A DNA stretch of 64,000 nt, from positions 13,045,801 to 13,109,800 of the forward strand of contig OZ021722.1 of the NCBI GenBank assembly GCA_963978545.1, given 5' to 3'. This document shows positions 23,062-34,547 of this stretch, in pieces (the stretch's first letter is position 1; each line of letters opens with the position of its first letter). The notes under the pieces were generated by a model. That model made no database searches, was not told the DNA's origin, and worked only from the letters and a program-made list of their open reading frames with translations. The DNA is from Linyphia triangularis. Lineage: Eukaryota > Arthropoda > Arachnida > Araneae > Linyphiidae. A program made the translations under genes and the position numbers.

Positions 23062-23716
23062 GTCCGAGAGGCGACTGCAATTTTTGGACCTCATCGAACA
23101 TCATTCTGAATTTTTTATAGAGATTGAAGAAAAGTGAGTAGATTAGGAATCCACTGGTCTGCCGTGGCAAAAATGGCCGAAACTGATAAAAAATTGCCTT
23201 GGAATGAGTTGAACTAAAATCCGATTGCCAAATATGTCATAACTTGCCAAAAAGAGAACAAACTTTTTCGTCTGGCAACCCTGCATTTTGATTTTCAATG
23301 AAAAAAAGCACAAACGATTTTTGATCTCTGGCTTGGAAAATGTGTATCTTTTAAAAGTAAGCCAAATTGGCGACATCAGTTACGTCATCCGTGACGTAAT
23401 GTTTATTGCCAACTTGGCTCCCTTTTAATAGATGCAAGTAGACCGTCGCCAGATATCTGAATCGTCTGCAACCTTCTTGATTGATAATTAAAGAATGAGG
23501 GTTACTAAATAAAAAAAAAATGCTAATTATTTGGCAAGTTATGGATTATTTGGCAATTGGATTTAGTTCAACTCATTCCAAGTCGATTTCAGACCAGTTT
23601 CGGCCATTTTCCACGGCAGACCAGTGGATTAGTAATCTACTCATTTTTCTCTAATTTCTATAAAAAAATCAGAATGATGTTCGATGGGGTCCAAAAATTG
23701 CATTCGCCTCTCAGTA
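23062..23716 (+). mobile_element. MITE-2, copy 1
   Basis: The inverted terminus GTCCGAGAGGCGACTGC lies next to TA on the left (23060-23061), with TA also at the right end (23717-23718). About 200 bp at each end form inverted arms with the shared phrases TTTTTGGACCTCATCGAACA, GTAGATTA.GAATCCACTGG and GGCCGAAACTG. The centre has paired ACGTCA-type sites and AATTGGCGACATC. No transposase frame. Related copies lie at 42324-42957 and 62999-63662, in the opposite orientation. Confidence 0.85.
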
Positions 23717-24100
23717 TATTCCGACTGACTATTGCTGCCACCTAAGTACCTAATACGTTGACTGTCAATGAATTTTGGCATGATTGCTGTCTAAAGAGCC
23801 AATTTGATTTAACCTTTGACTGCTGCAGTCTGACAGACCGCGAGTCATTTTTGTTTTGTGGAAACCTTCCACCTTCTAAAATATTTCAACTTCAACTTTT
23901 ATAATATTTTTTTTTTTTTTTTTCAAATACTTTGTTTCTAAAATTTTAAATTGATGTCTACTAATTTCATTGGTGCAGTATGAACCACGTTTTTGTCTTT
24001 GAGCAAATTCTCAAACTACCCAACCACAGCACTCGACGAGTTGATTTTGAGAAAAGATTGAACCAGTTGTGCGAGGTGAATGCAACTCACATGGCACTCA

Positions 24101-24457
24101 ACGTGTTAACACCATCGATATAAATAAACAACTGGATAGACTGCTTAACGCTGGGAAAATGAAGCCGTTGCCAGATGCCGTTGGTGGGATAAAAAAAACG
24201 GATTGCCGAGAATTGAAAATAAAATTTTGGGTTGTACACAGCAGAAATGTCAATAGTAGACCTTAATTAGTAATAATATGCAAAAAAATATATACTCTAG
24301 CATTTTACAAGGATTTTCGCATTTCCATCCAACTATAAAAGTGAACTGTGATTTTTTAATCTTCCCACCAGCTTCGCAATCCCCGGCGCTTTTTTCTCTT
24401 TGCATTGACAATGGAGCAGTCTATCCAGTTGTTTATCTATATCGATGGTTAACACGG
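24101..24457 (+). mobile_element. Family E short inverted-terminal element, copy 2
   Basis: Both ends carry ATCGATATA(A/G)ATAAACAAC in inverted orientation, extending outward into a GTGTTAACACC/GGTTAACAC pair. The interior is about 270 bp and non-coding. The downstream flank (CTTCTCATAATTTTGAG, CTAGAAGAACACAAGATC) is shared with the next copy. Confidence 0.7.
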
Positions 24458-24647
24458 CCAAATACTTCTCATAATTTTGAGTATCTAGAAGAACACAAGA
24501 TCGATTTTTTTTTAGTGTAAACCCCTCTTTCCAACCCTACCCCCACACCAAAATTTTCTTTTACACTTAATACTGCATTTATATTTGCCATGGATTGGTT
24601 TGAAAGTTCCGACTGTCTATTTCTGCCACTTATAAAGTGCTTAACGC

Positions 24648-24999
24648 AGACGTATATCGTTCATCGATATAGATAAACAACTGGAAAAACCGCTCCTATG
24701 GCAATGCAAGGGGGAAAATGCGCCGGAGAATGATGATAATGGGTGGAAGACTAACCAATCACAATTCACTTCTATAGTGGAAATTTGAGAAACCTTGTAA
24801 AGTGCAGAGTAGATATTTTTTTGCACGTTATTACTAATTAAGGTCTACTATTTATAGTTCTCCTGTGTACAATAGGAGATTTATTTTCAATCCTCAGCAA
24901 TCCGTATTTTTTTGTCCACCCAATGATCTGGCAATGGTTTCCTTTACCCAGCGTTAAGCAGTCTATCCAGCTGTTTATTTATATCGATGCATACGTCTC
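24648..24999 (-). mobile_element. Family E short inverted-terminal element, copy 3
   Basis: Same termini as copy 2 (CATCGATATAGATAAACAAC left; CAGCTGTTTATTTATATCG right). The interior is reversed relative to copy 2, while the flank downstream (TCTCGTAATTTTAAG, CTAGAAGAATACAAGATC) is in the same orientation. Confidence 0.7.
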
Positions 25000-25496
25000 G
25001 TAATTTTAAGCATCTAGAAGAATACAAGATCAAAATTTTCTAGCGTAAACCCCTCTCTCCGACTCCACCACACCAACAAGGGGACATTGAGGCTGCAACA
25101 GATTTAATGTGCACCAGCCCCCACTAGGCACACATCGATTTTTGACGGCCATCGATTGCCACAATGTCGGTTATGGAGATACACTTTTCCATAATTCTTA
25201 CATTATTCTTTCTTGTAAGTGCAACAGAGAAGAAACACCCGTTGATGGGCGATGCTTGAGGAAAGAGAACTCTGTGTTAAATGCATTATTTTTTTCAACT
25301 TTTTACGCCTTCATCGCATTTGTATGGAAGTTTCGTAAGTGGGGATGTTTAAAACACCATAAGAGGTATCACCATAATGATTTTAAAAGAAATATTTAGA
25401 GCCGTTTTTTAAACAATTTCTGAAAAACCTGATTTTTTATGTTCTTCAATGGCAGCTATCTTATACGTGCATGAGCAATTTTAACGAAAATCTTAA

Positions 25497-26209
25497 GGTA
25501 TACGTATAGGCTTCAAATCCCAAAACTCGAAAAAAACGGGGAAGATTTGTAATGCTTTAAAAAACAAAAGCAAACTAAAAACAACACAAAAGAAGGAAAC
25601 CCTATGATGGAGAAGCATTCTAAAAAGGAAATATATAATAGTTAGTATAATAATAACAGTTTTTATATAAAAAATACTTTTTTAAAAGTTATTCTCAGAT
25701 TGTAGTTTTTTCTATTTTGCATTTCATTCAAACAGTAATAACTCCAGTTTAAATAATATTTTTGAAATTTGTTTTTTGCTATATAATCTGCATACATTGC
25801 TGAATGTTTTGACCCTAAATACTAAGTGATTTGTAAATAAATATTTTTTTAATTGAATTTTAAAGATAAGATTCTGTATAAAAAAAAAAACTTGGATTCT
25901 TCTAATAGATTCAGTTAAAGCAAGATATCGCAAAATATACAAACTGTAAAATTCTGTTAATAGGGTCAAAACATAGAGCTGGGTATTCCGCATTATTGAA
26001 CACCAAAATTGTATCTGTGGGTGAATTAGAATTTTTGTCATTACCGTTCCAAATTAGCCTAATTAGTTGATTAAATATTAACTAATTATTAAAATTGAAG
26101 AAATTTTAATTTTTTTTATTGGAAACAGTTTAACAAATAATGTACTTTTCAAGGTGCAAAGGTCTAATTTTTAAATTAAAAATTAAATGTTGAAACCTAT
26201 ACGTATACC
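25497..26209 (+). mobile_element. TTAA-flanked element, copy 2, nested in MITE-1
   Basis: 713 bp with perfect inverted termini GGTATACGTATAGG. TTAA lies on both sides (25493-25496 and 26210-26213). Comparison with uninterrupted MITE-1 copies (CCTTAATGGTAGG at about 2932) shows that the target had a single TTAA. The insertion therefore duplicated TTAA, or CTTAA if the adjoining C is counted. TTAA targeting is typical of piggyBac-type elements, but the GG-starting terminus is not the usual one. Non-autonomous. Confidence 0.88.
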
Positions 26210-26362
26210 TTAATGGTAGGTTCCATAGTCACTACCAACCCGTACACCAAATTTGTATATCGTAGTTCGATTCCTTCAGCGTAAGAGCACGTGTAAACAA
26301 ACAGACATTTTTCTAGACCATTTTTTTGAAGTCAGGATGTTCCAAAACGTGGCGAAATGCGA

Positions 26363-26392
26363 AATAATAATAATAATAATAATAATAATAAT
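26363..26392. repeat. (AAT)n microsatellite
   Basis: About ten uninterrupted trinucleotide units within the MITE-1 arm. Confidence 0.95.
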
Positions 26393-26659
26393 TACTCCGC
26401 GATATTATTTTCGAAAAAATATTTGTAACCGAGAACAGTCCTTTCATTACCCTTTATAAAATATTATAATATATTGGTAATTGAAAGTAAAAAGTTAATT
26501 CATCGTATGAAACTATTACATTAAAACTGATATCAATGGAAAAAAAAAAAAAAATAATCCTTCAGAACTTATCACAATGCCTACAAAAATAAATCCCCAA
26601 CCTATTCAACATTTCACGACAATATTTCGAAAGGACTTATTCTACACTTCGCTATTACA

Positions 26660-27036
26660 ACATGTCGTGCACTAAACAGGACAAGTATCCCAACTATGAC
26701 CAAACCCACCCCAGTATTCAGAAGGGAGGATCTGCGACACGTGTTATCAAGAAAGGGGATCGAGAGGAGGGGGACAAATTCAATTATTGGACCCTCACCG
26801 TCCAGGGGATTCTGAGGCTATTTGCAGAAGTAGACTTCGACACATGGGGCCCGCCACTATCCCCATTTCGAATTAAACGGCCAATTTTGACCGCCAATTC
26901 CGGTGTGGAACTTTTACGGTTTTCTTTCTGCAAATTGGGCGGGAGGTTGGTGTGGCTGGCGACATCTGGTGGGGGATTGTGGTACTGGGTGGGAAGTCGG
27001 GAGAAGTTTTGCAGTGGAAGTGGAAATTTTGTGTGA
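26660..27036. promoter_or_regulatory. GC-rich single-copy island with a 124-codon open frame
   Basis: The island is GC-richer than its surroundings and single-copy in the window. The + strand frame 26662-27036 begins at an ATG and encodes 124 residues, with no recognised domain and a glycine/tryptophan-rich C-terminus. I cannot tell a small gene or exon from a chance frame over a regulatory island; the latter is more likely. Confidence 0.25.
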
Positions 27037-27840
27037 AGTGGTTTTTTGTGAGTTATATTGAAGTGGGAAAAAATTGGTAAACATTTTAAGTATTATAGTT
27101 TGATAGTTTAATTTATAGGAGAGAGTGGCTATATTTATATACATGCTTCGGTATCTTAATTTCAAATTAACTTTGTGTTGTATAAAGTTTTTTTTTTTTT
27201 TTTTTAATGTATATAGTAACATCGTTAAGAGATCGAGTTTATTAATTGTTTTTAAATTTATTGGTATTTCAGTATTATTTAGTATTAACAGATTACCAGT
27301 TTGTTTGAGTTCCAAACCACAGAAATGTAAATAAGACATTTGAAGGAGAGATTTAATTGATTCTGGAGTGCAAATTTATTCCATAAAACTTTGAGAACCG
27401 ATTGAGAAATATGGCCTCGAAAATAATACAACTTGTAAAGCGTTTTAATAAACATGACTCAACTACAAATAAACAACTCAAGACTTTAGTCGGATTATAA
27501 AAGATAAAGTTTCAAATTATATATATATTGTTATAAACACAAATAAAAATTTTTACTGAACAAAAAGAGAAATCTTAATTTAGGAAGAAATGAATGGTTA
27601 ATAATATTTTTCTGAAAGCAACTAAAAGGGCGTACCATTTCTAAAAAAGAAAACCCAAATTATTCTAATTCTAATTAAACAATACAGTGTTGTACCTTTA
27701 TCTAAAAGTATTAATTGCTGAATTTGATATAAATTTACTACCTGAATTTTAAATGCCGTCACATAAAAAAAATTGGGTTGTTGTCTGTAATGTAATTGTT
27801 CATTCTCATGAGGTATATTGGATATATGGGTTGGTTGGTT

Positions 27841-28011
27841 GTATTCAGATTATCTGGCGCCGTCAGCAACACGAGGGCTATAATGCGCCGAAACTTTCGT
27901 CATTAGACAAGCCAACATACATTTACAAACACCCATGCCTAACACGGGACTCGAACCCGCAACCTCACGGTCTAGAAGCCAGCACGCTAACCACTACACC
28001 GTTTGGTCGGC
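27841..28011 (-). mobile_element. SINE-1 copy, full length
   Basis: The tail shows three GGTT units. Antisense B and A boxes are present. The duplication is GGATATATGGG at 27830-27840 and GGATATACGGG at 28014-28024, with one mismatch. Confidence 0.92.
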
Positions 28012-28266
28012 TGGGATATACGGGACCAAATAATATTAACAAGAGACGATACCTTCCGGGAAGTGTTTCAAAAGAGAATATGTATTTATTAATATATATT
28101 ATTATTAATTATTAATTTATACACTTTATTCATGTTTAATAGACTTAAGACCTTAGTAGCTCCAATCACGATTTAATTATCAGACAGATAACTTCCTCAA
28201 TTCACCAAATGAAAGACATTGCTCTTTCAAAACCAATATTTAAGTAACTAACTCATTTACTATTGA

Positions 28267-28336
28267 ATGACGAATGTTTCGGCGCATTATAGCCCTCGTT
28301 TTGCTGACGGCGCCAGATAATCTGAAAACAACCAAC
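28267..28336 (+). mobile_element. SINE-1 copy, heavily 5'-truncated (70 bp)
   Basis: Only the last 70 bp remain, from ATGACGAATGTTTCGG to AACCAAC. The perfect 13-bp duplication CATTTACTATTGA at 28254-28266 and 28337-28349 proves that the truncation happened at insertion and not by later deletion. Confidence 0.94.
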
Positions 28337-28769
28337 CATTTACTATTGATGCCTTAAAATAATTTTCTATATTTTAACAGTCAAATTCTTTAATATATTA
28401 AAAAATAAATAGTCTAAGAAATGTTCTTTCTTCTTAAAAAAGAAAATCAAAAACATCGTCGACATCAAACGATGGTCAACATCCACCAAAATAAATTCAA
28501 ACAGACCTCCCTTCGATTCAAAGAGAATTAATCTCAGGTCCAAAATCACTAGAACCTTTGCACAAAAAAAAGAACATCATCCCCCCCCCCCTCTACTCCC
28601 TATAAAAAAGGTAACTGATAGCCATCCAGAATAGCTTCTCCCGGAACCCCCAAAAAACGGGAAAAGTAGTGGGGGAGAGGCGGGAAGCAAAACCAACATT
28701 TTCTATCCACCTCTAATTTTCGCCAGTTTTGTAGGGAGAGAAGAGGGGGGGGAGTTGGTAAAATGAAAG

Positions 28770-29010
28770 TGGGGTTCTGATTATCACGGCCCAGGGCCCA
28801 TCCTAAGCCCGGGCCCCAGCGTCTAATTTCACGGTGAACGCGCGCCCCGGCCATTCCACGAAGCCACCCAATTTACCGCCGAATCGCCCTGGCCGGACGA
28901 CAAAGGCCAATTTTTATCGAAAGGACCGTTCTTGCTGCTGCTGCCGTCAGCAAGCCAACCATAGAAGTGGGTCGGGTGGCCATATTTGGCTACTTATTTC
29001 TGTATGTGGC
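28770..29010. promoter_or_regulatory. GC-rich single-copy island with a CArG-type site
   Basis: Locally GC-rich, with GGGCCC, GCGCGCCCCGGCC and ACCGCCGAATCGCCC phrases. At 28980-28989 CCATATTTGG fits the SRF/MADS consensus CC(A/T)6GG. A three-unit CTG run precedes it. Candidate enhancer by composition only. Confidence 0.3.
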
Positions 29011-30513
29011 TAGGTCATTGTCGAAAATTTCACTCGTGGGTGGATCACTTACCATTCACTTCCGGGTGACTCATAAACAAAGATCTGATTTGAAAACAGA
29101 AAAGGGCAATTGAACCATACTATTCCAGGTTTAATGAAGTGTTGTAGATTTCGTTTGGTTACCAACAGGCGGTAACTAGTTTAGGGAAAGTTGTCAATAT
29201 ACAGACCAGCATCAGGAATGTTAATCTTCCGTTGGCTTCAAGTCAATAGCAAGACATTTAACTAATATCAGAATGTCTCCCACCAGGTAGTTTATTGATG
29301 GCAATCGCTATAGAAACGAGAATCGGTGACTTAGAATTGAAATGATCCTTGTCAAATATTGGGATCCAAAGCCTATAATGTAGATATCTATCGTAATATC
29401 CCTCTGTGAAAAATGGGGCTAGACTAGTTTCCATGGCAACAGACAACGCTAGATATGTCAGCGGGTGCTACTCTTGTAATAAACAGAATTTGCAGATACG
29501 GATTTGTGTGGGGTCGATGTGCGAATTAAAATTTTTAGGAAGAGATTGATATTGAGTTGAAATTCAATAATTTCAATCAGTTTTATTTTCAAGGGAGGAG
29601 GGTGCCTTTTGAGAAGAATTTTTATAAGAAACAAAAACTGCTAAAATTACAATTTGTTTCAATCTAATTATTTTTTGATCAATGACAAAAGTGGTGACCA
29701 ATAACTTTATGAAGTAGATTTTTTCACATGTAACCATACCTTGAATTCAATTTCAATTTACTTGGACCATAATCTAAACACTGTCTTAAGTTAATATGCA
29801 ATCGGACACCGGTACTGTTTACTACTTGTTGAATGAAAATCTTCCTTTCTTTATCTTTTTTTACGAAAGAGCATATTGCGTTTTCATTTCTTTTTATCTA
29901 CGGTCTGTTATATTTGGTCAGTTACCAGAGAAAAAATTATCATCAAAATAAAAGTTGTTTCGATTAAAACTTAACTCATAAAAACAAAGTTTTTTCTATA
30001 TACAATTGCCCTCAACATTTGCAACTCATCTTCTAGTGAACATGTCTTATATCTTCCAACCCCCTTTCCAGAAATAAAATTGATAGTATGGATTGTCATT
30101 GACATAGATAATATAAAGGATTTATTAAAATATATATAAGTAATGTTCTTAAAATCAGAGAGAGAGAGAGAGATCTTCAGACAAATTACTAATCATTTTA
30201 TGTAAATATTTATAGATATATAGGTATATACTTTTTTACATTTTAATTTATCAAAGAAAATAGACAAAAATTTTTTTTTTAAATAATTTTATAAGTTATT
30301 TGATAAAGAAAAATCCTCGACAATAAGGAAATCAAAGAATACACCTTATGTCATTTTTTAATTTTCATGCAAGAGTATTTTACTATTAAATGTTTTTACA
30401 TAATTTTGAAATTCATTTTATACCTACCTAAAAAAAAACAAGATGAACTTTTTAAAATAATATATCTTCGCCATCGAAACTCCCTAAAACAAACCTTTAC
30501 TAATTTCACTCAA
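29011..30513. other. No recognised gene
   Basis: Mixed AT-rich sequence with an AG microsatellite near 30157-30171. No frame or repeat match is supported. Confidence 0.5.
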
Positions 30514-31228
30514 GGTATACGTATAGGTTTCAAACTTTTTTTTTTAAATTTTCAATTTAAAAATTGGACCTTTGCACCTTGAAAAGTACATTATTTGTTA
30601 AACTGTTTCAAATATTTTTTTTTTTTTAATTTCTTCAATTTTAATAATTAGTTAACATTTAATCAACTAATTAGGCTAATTACGAACGGTAATGACAAAA
30701 ATTCTAATTAACCCACAGATACAATTTTGGCGTTCAATAATGCGGAATACCCTGCTCTATGTTTTGACCCTATTAACAGAATTTTACAGTGTGTATATTT
30801 TGCGATATCTTGCTTTAACTGAATCTATTAGAAAAATCCAAGTTTTTTTTTATACACAATCTTATCTTTAAAATTAAATTAAAAAAATATGTATTTACAA
30901 ATCACTTAGTATTTAGGGTCAAAACATTCAACAATGTATGTAGATTATATAGCAAAAAACAAATTTCAAAAAATATTATTTAAAGTGGAGTTATTACTGT
31001 TTGAATGAAATGCAAAATAGAAAAAACTACAATCTGAGAATAACTTTTAAAAAAGTATTTTTTTATATAAAAAACTGTTATTATTGTACTAATTATTATT
31101 TATTTCCTTTTTAGTATGCTCCTCCATCATAGGGTTTCCTTCTTTTCTGTTGTTTTTATTTTGCTTTTGTTTTTTACGGCCTTACAAATCTTCCCCGATT
31201 TTTGCGTTTTGAAGCTTATACGTAAACC
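30514..31228 (-). mobile_element. TTAA-type element, copy 3, flanked by TCAA
   Basis: It is the reverse of copies 1 and 2, with GGTATACGTATAGG at the left end and CTTATACGTAAACC at the right. The flanks are TCAA on both sides (30510-30513 and 31229-31232), not TTAA. Either the target was a variant site or both flanks mutated identically, which is less likely. The 150-codon frame at 31116-31568 straddles its end and is not a gene. Confidence 0.82.
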
Positions 31229-31359
31229 TCAACACAACTTAATTTCTGGTCCCCAATATTTTATACCTAATATTTCTTTTAAATATTCAATTCCATTTCA
31301 ATACATAACACTAAAAACTGAAAGGAGGAAGTTTCAACAACAGAAAGTTGTATTCAGTC

Positions 31360-31560
31360 CACGATTTGGCGAGACTATCTCGGCCCCATCTGCAACCCTA
31401 CATCGGGGGAATCTCCACTTCGTTAAGGGCGCCCTGAAATTGCGCCCCGGCTTTTCGTCGAAATTCTGCAGCGGGGAAAAAGGGACGGCATTTAGGTTAG
31501 GAAAATCTGTGCATCCGAAGAATGAGATTTTCCCTCTCCCTTATCGGAATCGAATGCAGG
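31360..31560. promoter_or_regulatory. GC-rich single-copy island
   Basis: Contains GGGCGCCCTGAAATTGCGCC and similar phrases between AT-rich flanks. No repeat partner in the window and no recognised domain in any frame. Candidate conserved non-coding element. Confidence 0.25.
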
Positions 31561-33354
31561 GTGCGTAAAATCGAAACCTGATTGGAGGAAGAATGCCCTT
31601 TTTCTTAATTGCATACTCTTCCGGTGATGATTACTTGTGGATACGGATACAGTTTCGATTTTGGAAGGTAATTGCCGGATTGTGGATGGGATTGTTATAT
31701 ATTTGATTCAGTAAAATAATAGTTATAGGGAAAAAGTTGAAAGTGTCTTATATTTTTTTTCTGGAATGTATTTTTTAGAGACAATTCTTTTTTTTAAATC
31801 CTTTATATTAACTTCGATTTTGTGTGTCGATGGCGGCCAAAACTGCGCAGGTCTATTTTACCCTCTTGCCGTCATCCAATCTGGCTGAAACTTGGCCAAT
31901 AGATTCGAGATTTCGATGGCAATGGATTCTATCGAATTTTGGGGCTACTAAAAGGTCGCTCTTATGGAATACTAACATGGACGCCCCCCAGGTATACTTG
32001 CAAAGGGGTGCAAGACTAGATTTTTATCAAAATCATTACTTTTTTTTTAGAAATGTTAATTAATAATTATGCATTATAAACTATACTCTTTGAGAATAGT
32101 TAAAATTCATGGTACATATTTTTGAAAGCGCAACCCTGTTAACGAGAAAAAAAAGACAAAATAGTAAAAATATTAAAATATATATTTTTAACTATTTTTT
32201 CATCATCCAACCAGATATCATGGTATTCAAGAGAGTGTTTAGAATAGAGGAACTCGAAGATGCAAGAATACAGAAGAGTACAATTTTTTTTATTTCTTCC
32301 AAGTTTCGGATATAATAATAACAATAATAATAAAAAAAAAAAAATTTAAAAAAAAAAAAAATTAAACACGACGGCAGTAATGGAATATGTTCAATTGAAT
32401 TCTAAAAATAAATTTCAAGATAATATATCTGATGACTTAAAAAACAAAACATTTTCCTAGAATTTTAAGAACTACACAGGAAATAATTATTCAATAAAAG
32501 GAATAAAGACTTCTACTCATCAGCCTCTAATAATCATAGACATAAGCTCCAGAAAATCGCCACTGAAGTAACTATAAAAAACGACAGAGGAAAGAAAGAA
32601 AAGACTAAATTAATAGAATTTTTTTTTTCATTGTAACATAAAAGTATAAACGGCATCTGGGCTTTTTTTTTTTTTTTTTTTTGAATTTACATCTTTTTCC
32701 TCATTTTTTGAAAATTTTCAAGAGCAAGGGGGGTGCAAGTGCACCCCCTTTCACCCTCCTGGGGGCGCCTATGAATACTGATAAACTAACTTTTCGTGAT
32801 CCAATCACTCTAAAATAGTATTTAACCAATCATTGGAGAAATTCTTTCCTGTTGCCAAAATAATTTTAAAAAAATAATAAAATTATTTTAATCAGAATAA
32901 ATAAATGATATTTGGATGTGAGTGCATACATTCAAGTTCATTTTTAATAATTCAATTTTGAAACGTATTTTGACGCACCTTTTACTGATAAAAATGTTTT
33001 TGATATTTAAAATTAGATGCAAACTCCAAGCACACGCTGTTTACTGAATCGGCGCTGTTTTAATGAATATAAAAAATGGCAATGCACATGAAGGATTTAT
33101 ATTAAAAATTTTATTTTTTTTGGCTTATATTATTCTTTTCGCCCTTTATTCAAAACCGTAATTGATAAATGATATATTTTTATTCAAAGCGAGACCTTTT
33201 CTCTCGTGGGGAAAAAAAATTTCCCCAAATTTAAATTTTCATGCATACCATTAAATTCCTCACCAAATATCAAAGTAAGTGGGTATTCTAATTAAAAACA
33301 CAGCATTATTGAACAAAATAAAAGAAAAAAATTAAAAAGTATTTTTAAAATAAC
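31561..33354. other. No recognised gene; short hairpin and family C trace
   Basis: A strong short hairpin occurs at about 32726-32750 (GGGGGTGCA, two-base loop, TGCACCCCC). An open frame at 31824-32063 sits in an ordinary-composition patch and matches nothing I recognise. The remainder is AT-rich with T runs. Confidence 0.4.
32815..33010 (-). repeat. Family C fragment, inverted
   Basis: Read on the minus strand it gives TTTTGGCAACAGGAAAGAAT as in the copies at 3835 and 57100, with AATAAATAAATGATATTTGG nearby on the + strand. Only the first half of the family is present. Confidence 0.6.
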
Positions 33355-33460
33355 TTGAAAGAAACTGTAAGAAGGTTTTGATCATGGGCTGTCATCTATT
33401 GAGAAATTGCCGGTGGGGGGACAATTTGTTAACCACGCGACTAACCAAAGGTTAAACCTT
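33355..33460 (+). repeat. Family D fragment
   Basis: Inverted match to 21350-21455, sharing TTTTGATCATGGGC, GGGGGGACAATTTGTTAACC and GCGACTAACCAAAGG. Confidence 0.5.
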
Positions 33461-33799
33461 CAGCTCTTGATGTAAAGATTATTTATATTTGTATATATTG
33501 TGTAATTTGTTTGAAAATCTAAGTTAAAAAATATCAGAAATAGTTAAAAAAAAATTTTGGTAGTTGTGATAGTTTTCAGTAGAGGGCAGCACTATAAAAA
33601 AGTGAAGACTGCATTTTAAGCACGTTGAGGAAATCTAAGGAATCTTATGTATCGTAGCAGTAGAATATTGAACTCTAATTGTCTTCTATAAAAGTAATTC
33701 TTCTAGACAATTGAAATGAAGAACCCCTCTAGTAACTTTAAATGATGGAAACAAAGCCTTTTATAAACGTGTTTTGTGTAGTGAATGTTATAAAAAATA

Positions 33800-33985
33800 A
33801 TTATAAAGCTATCGTATGCGGAATTGTGACGAAAATCTTAATCACCGGTTCCATGATCCCCACTAACCTGAGCACAAAATGTGAACATTGTAGGCAAATG
33901 AGTTAGCGAATTATGCTGACCACAGACGTACATTTTCCTTAAAATACTTATTTGTACTCAGCAAGTTCTAAAACGTGTAGAATAT
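33800..33985 (+). mobile_element. MITE-1 internal fragment
   Basis: Contains GAATTGTGACGAAAATCTTAA, here cited by its core GACGAAAATCTTAA, followed by GGTTCCATGATCCCCACTAA and TTATGCTGACCACAGACGTA. Both ends are missing. Confidence 0.6.
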
Positions 33986-33997
33986 ATAAAATAAACA

Positions 33998-34040
33998 ATT
34001 GATTGATTGATTGAATGATTGAATGAATGAATGAATGAAA
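33998..34040. repeat. (ATTG)n/(AATG)n microsatellite
   Basis: ATTG units grade into AATG units over about 43 bp. Confidence 0.9.
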
Positions 34041-34262
34041 ATAAAAAAAAAAATCGAAATTTCTTTTTGACTAAATCCGAAACTTTTATTGGACTATGTT
34101 AACATATGGACAATTGAAAATAAGAAATTGACAAAAAACATTGATTATTTTGCAAGATTCTCTTTTATAATTTTGTGTAATAAAAAAAAGAAGAAAATTC
34201 ATAAAAGCGAAATCCGTAATTTTCATTTATCAATTATTACGTATGCACTTAAAAAATTCTTA

Positions 34263-34292
34263 AATAATAATAATAATAATAATAATAATAAT
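34263..34292. repeat. (AAT)n microsatellite
   Basis: Ten trinucleotide units. They produce an asparagine run in the overlapping open frame at 34089-34547, which I do not regard as a gene. Confidence 0.95.
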
Positions 34293-34547
34293 TTGGGATG
34301 TATTCAGAAAAAAAAAAATCAACACACGGATTTAAAACATATCTATCGAAATAATGTTTTTTTCTTTCTTCAAAACACTTCTCCTAGGAAAACAACATTT
34401 ACGTTCAAATTAGCTTTAAACCGGTCGATGCGATTTTGGTTCTCATACAACAAAGGGGCTAATTCAATGCTATACGGCACTGCCTTAAACTATCACGCGA
34501 TAATGATGATTTTATTATCACAGCCATGTTTTGAATTCTTCAAATAA

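Larger units (their letters stand above)
25160..26497 (+). mobile_element. MITE-1 half copy carrying a nested TTAA element
   Basis: The arm is recognisable at GAGAACTCTGTGTTAAATGC, GTGGGGATGTTTAAAACAC and GAGCAATTTTAACGAAAATC. It resumes after the nested element at TGGTAGGTTCCATAGTCAC and continues to TGGTAATTGAAAGTAAAAAG. Its own terminus is lost on the left. Confidence 0.75.

Noticed and set aside
26914..27339. 141-codon open frame on the minus strand
   Set aside because: Lysine-rich from a T tract and overlapping a different frame on the + strand. No motif recognised.
31116..31568. 150-codon open frame
   Set aside because: Its first third is the end of a non-coding transposable element and the rest crosses a GC-rich island. 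No domain is recognisable and the frame crosses the element boundary.
32726..32752. GC-rich hairpin as a terminator
   Set aside because: Rho-independent terminators do not apply in a eukaryotic setting, and no transcription unit ends here. It is kept only as a structural note.
34089..34547. 152-codon open frame
   Set aside because: It contains an asparagine run from an AAT microsatellite and lysine runs from A tracts, and shows no domain.
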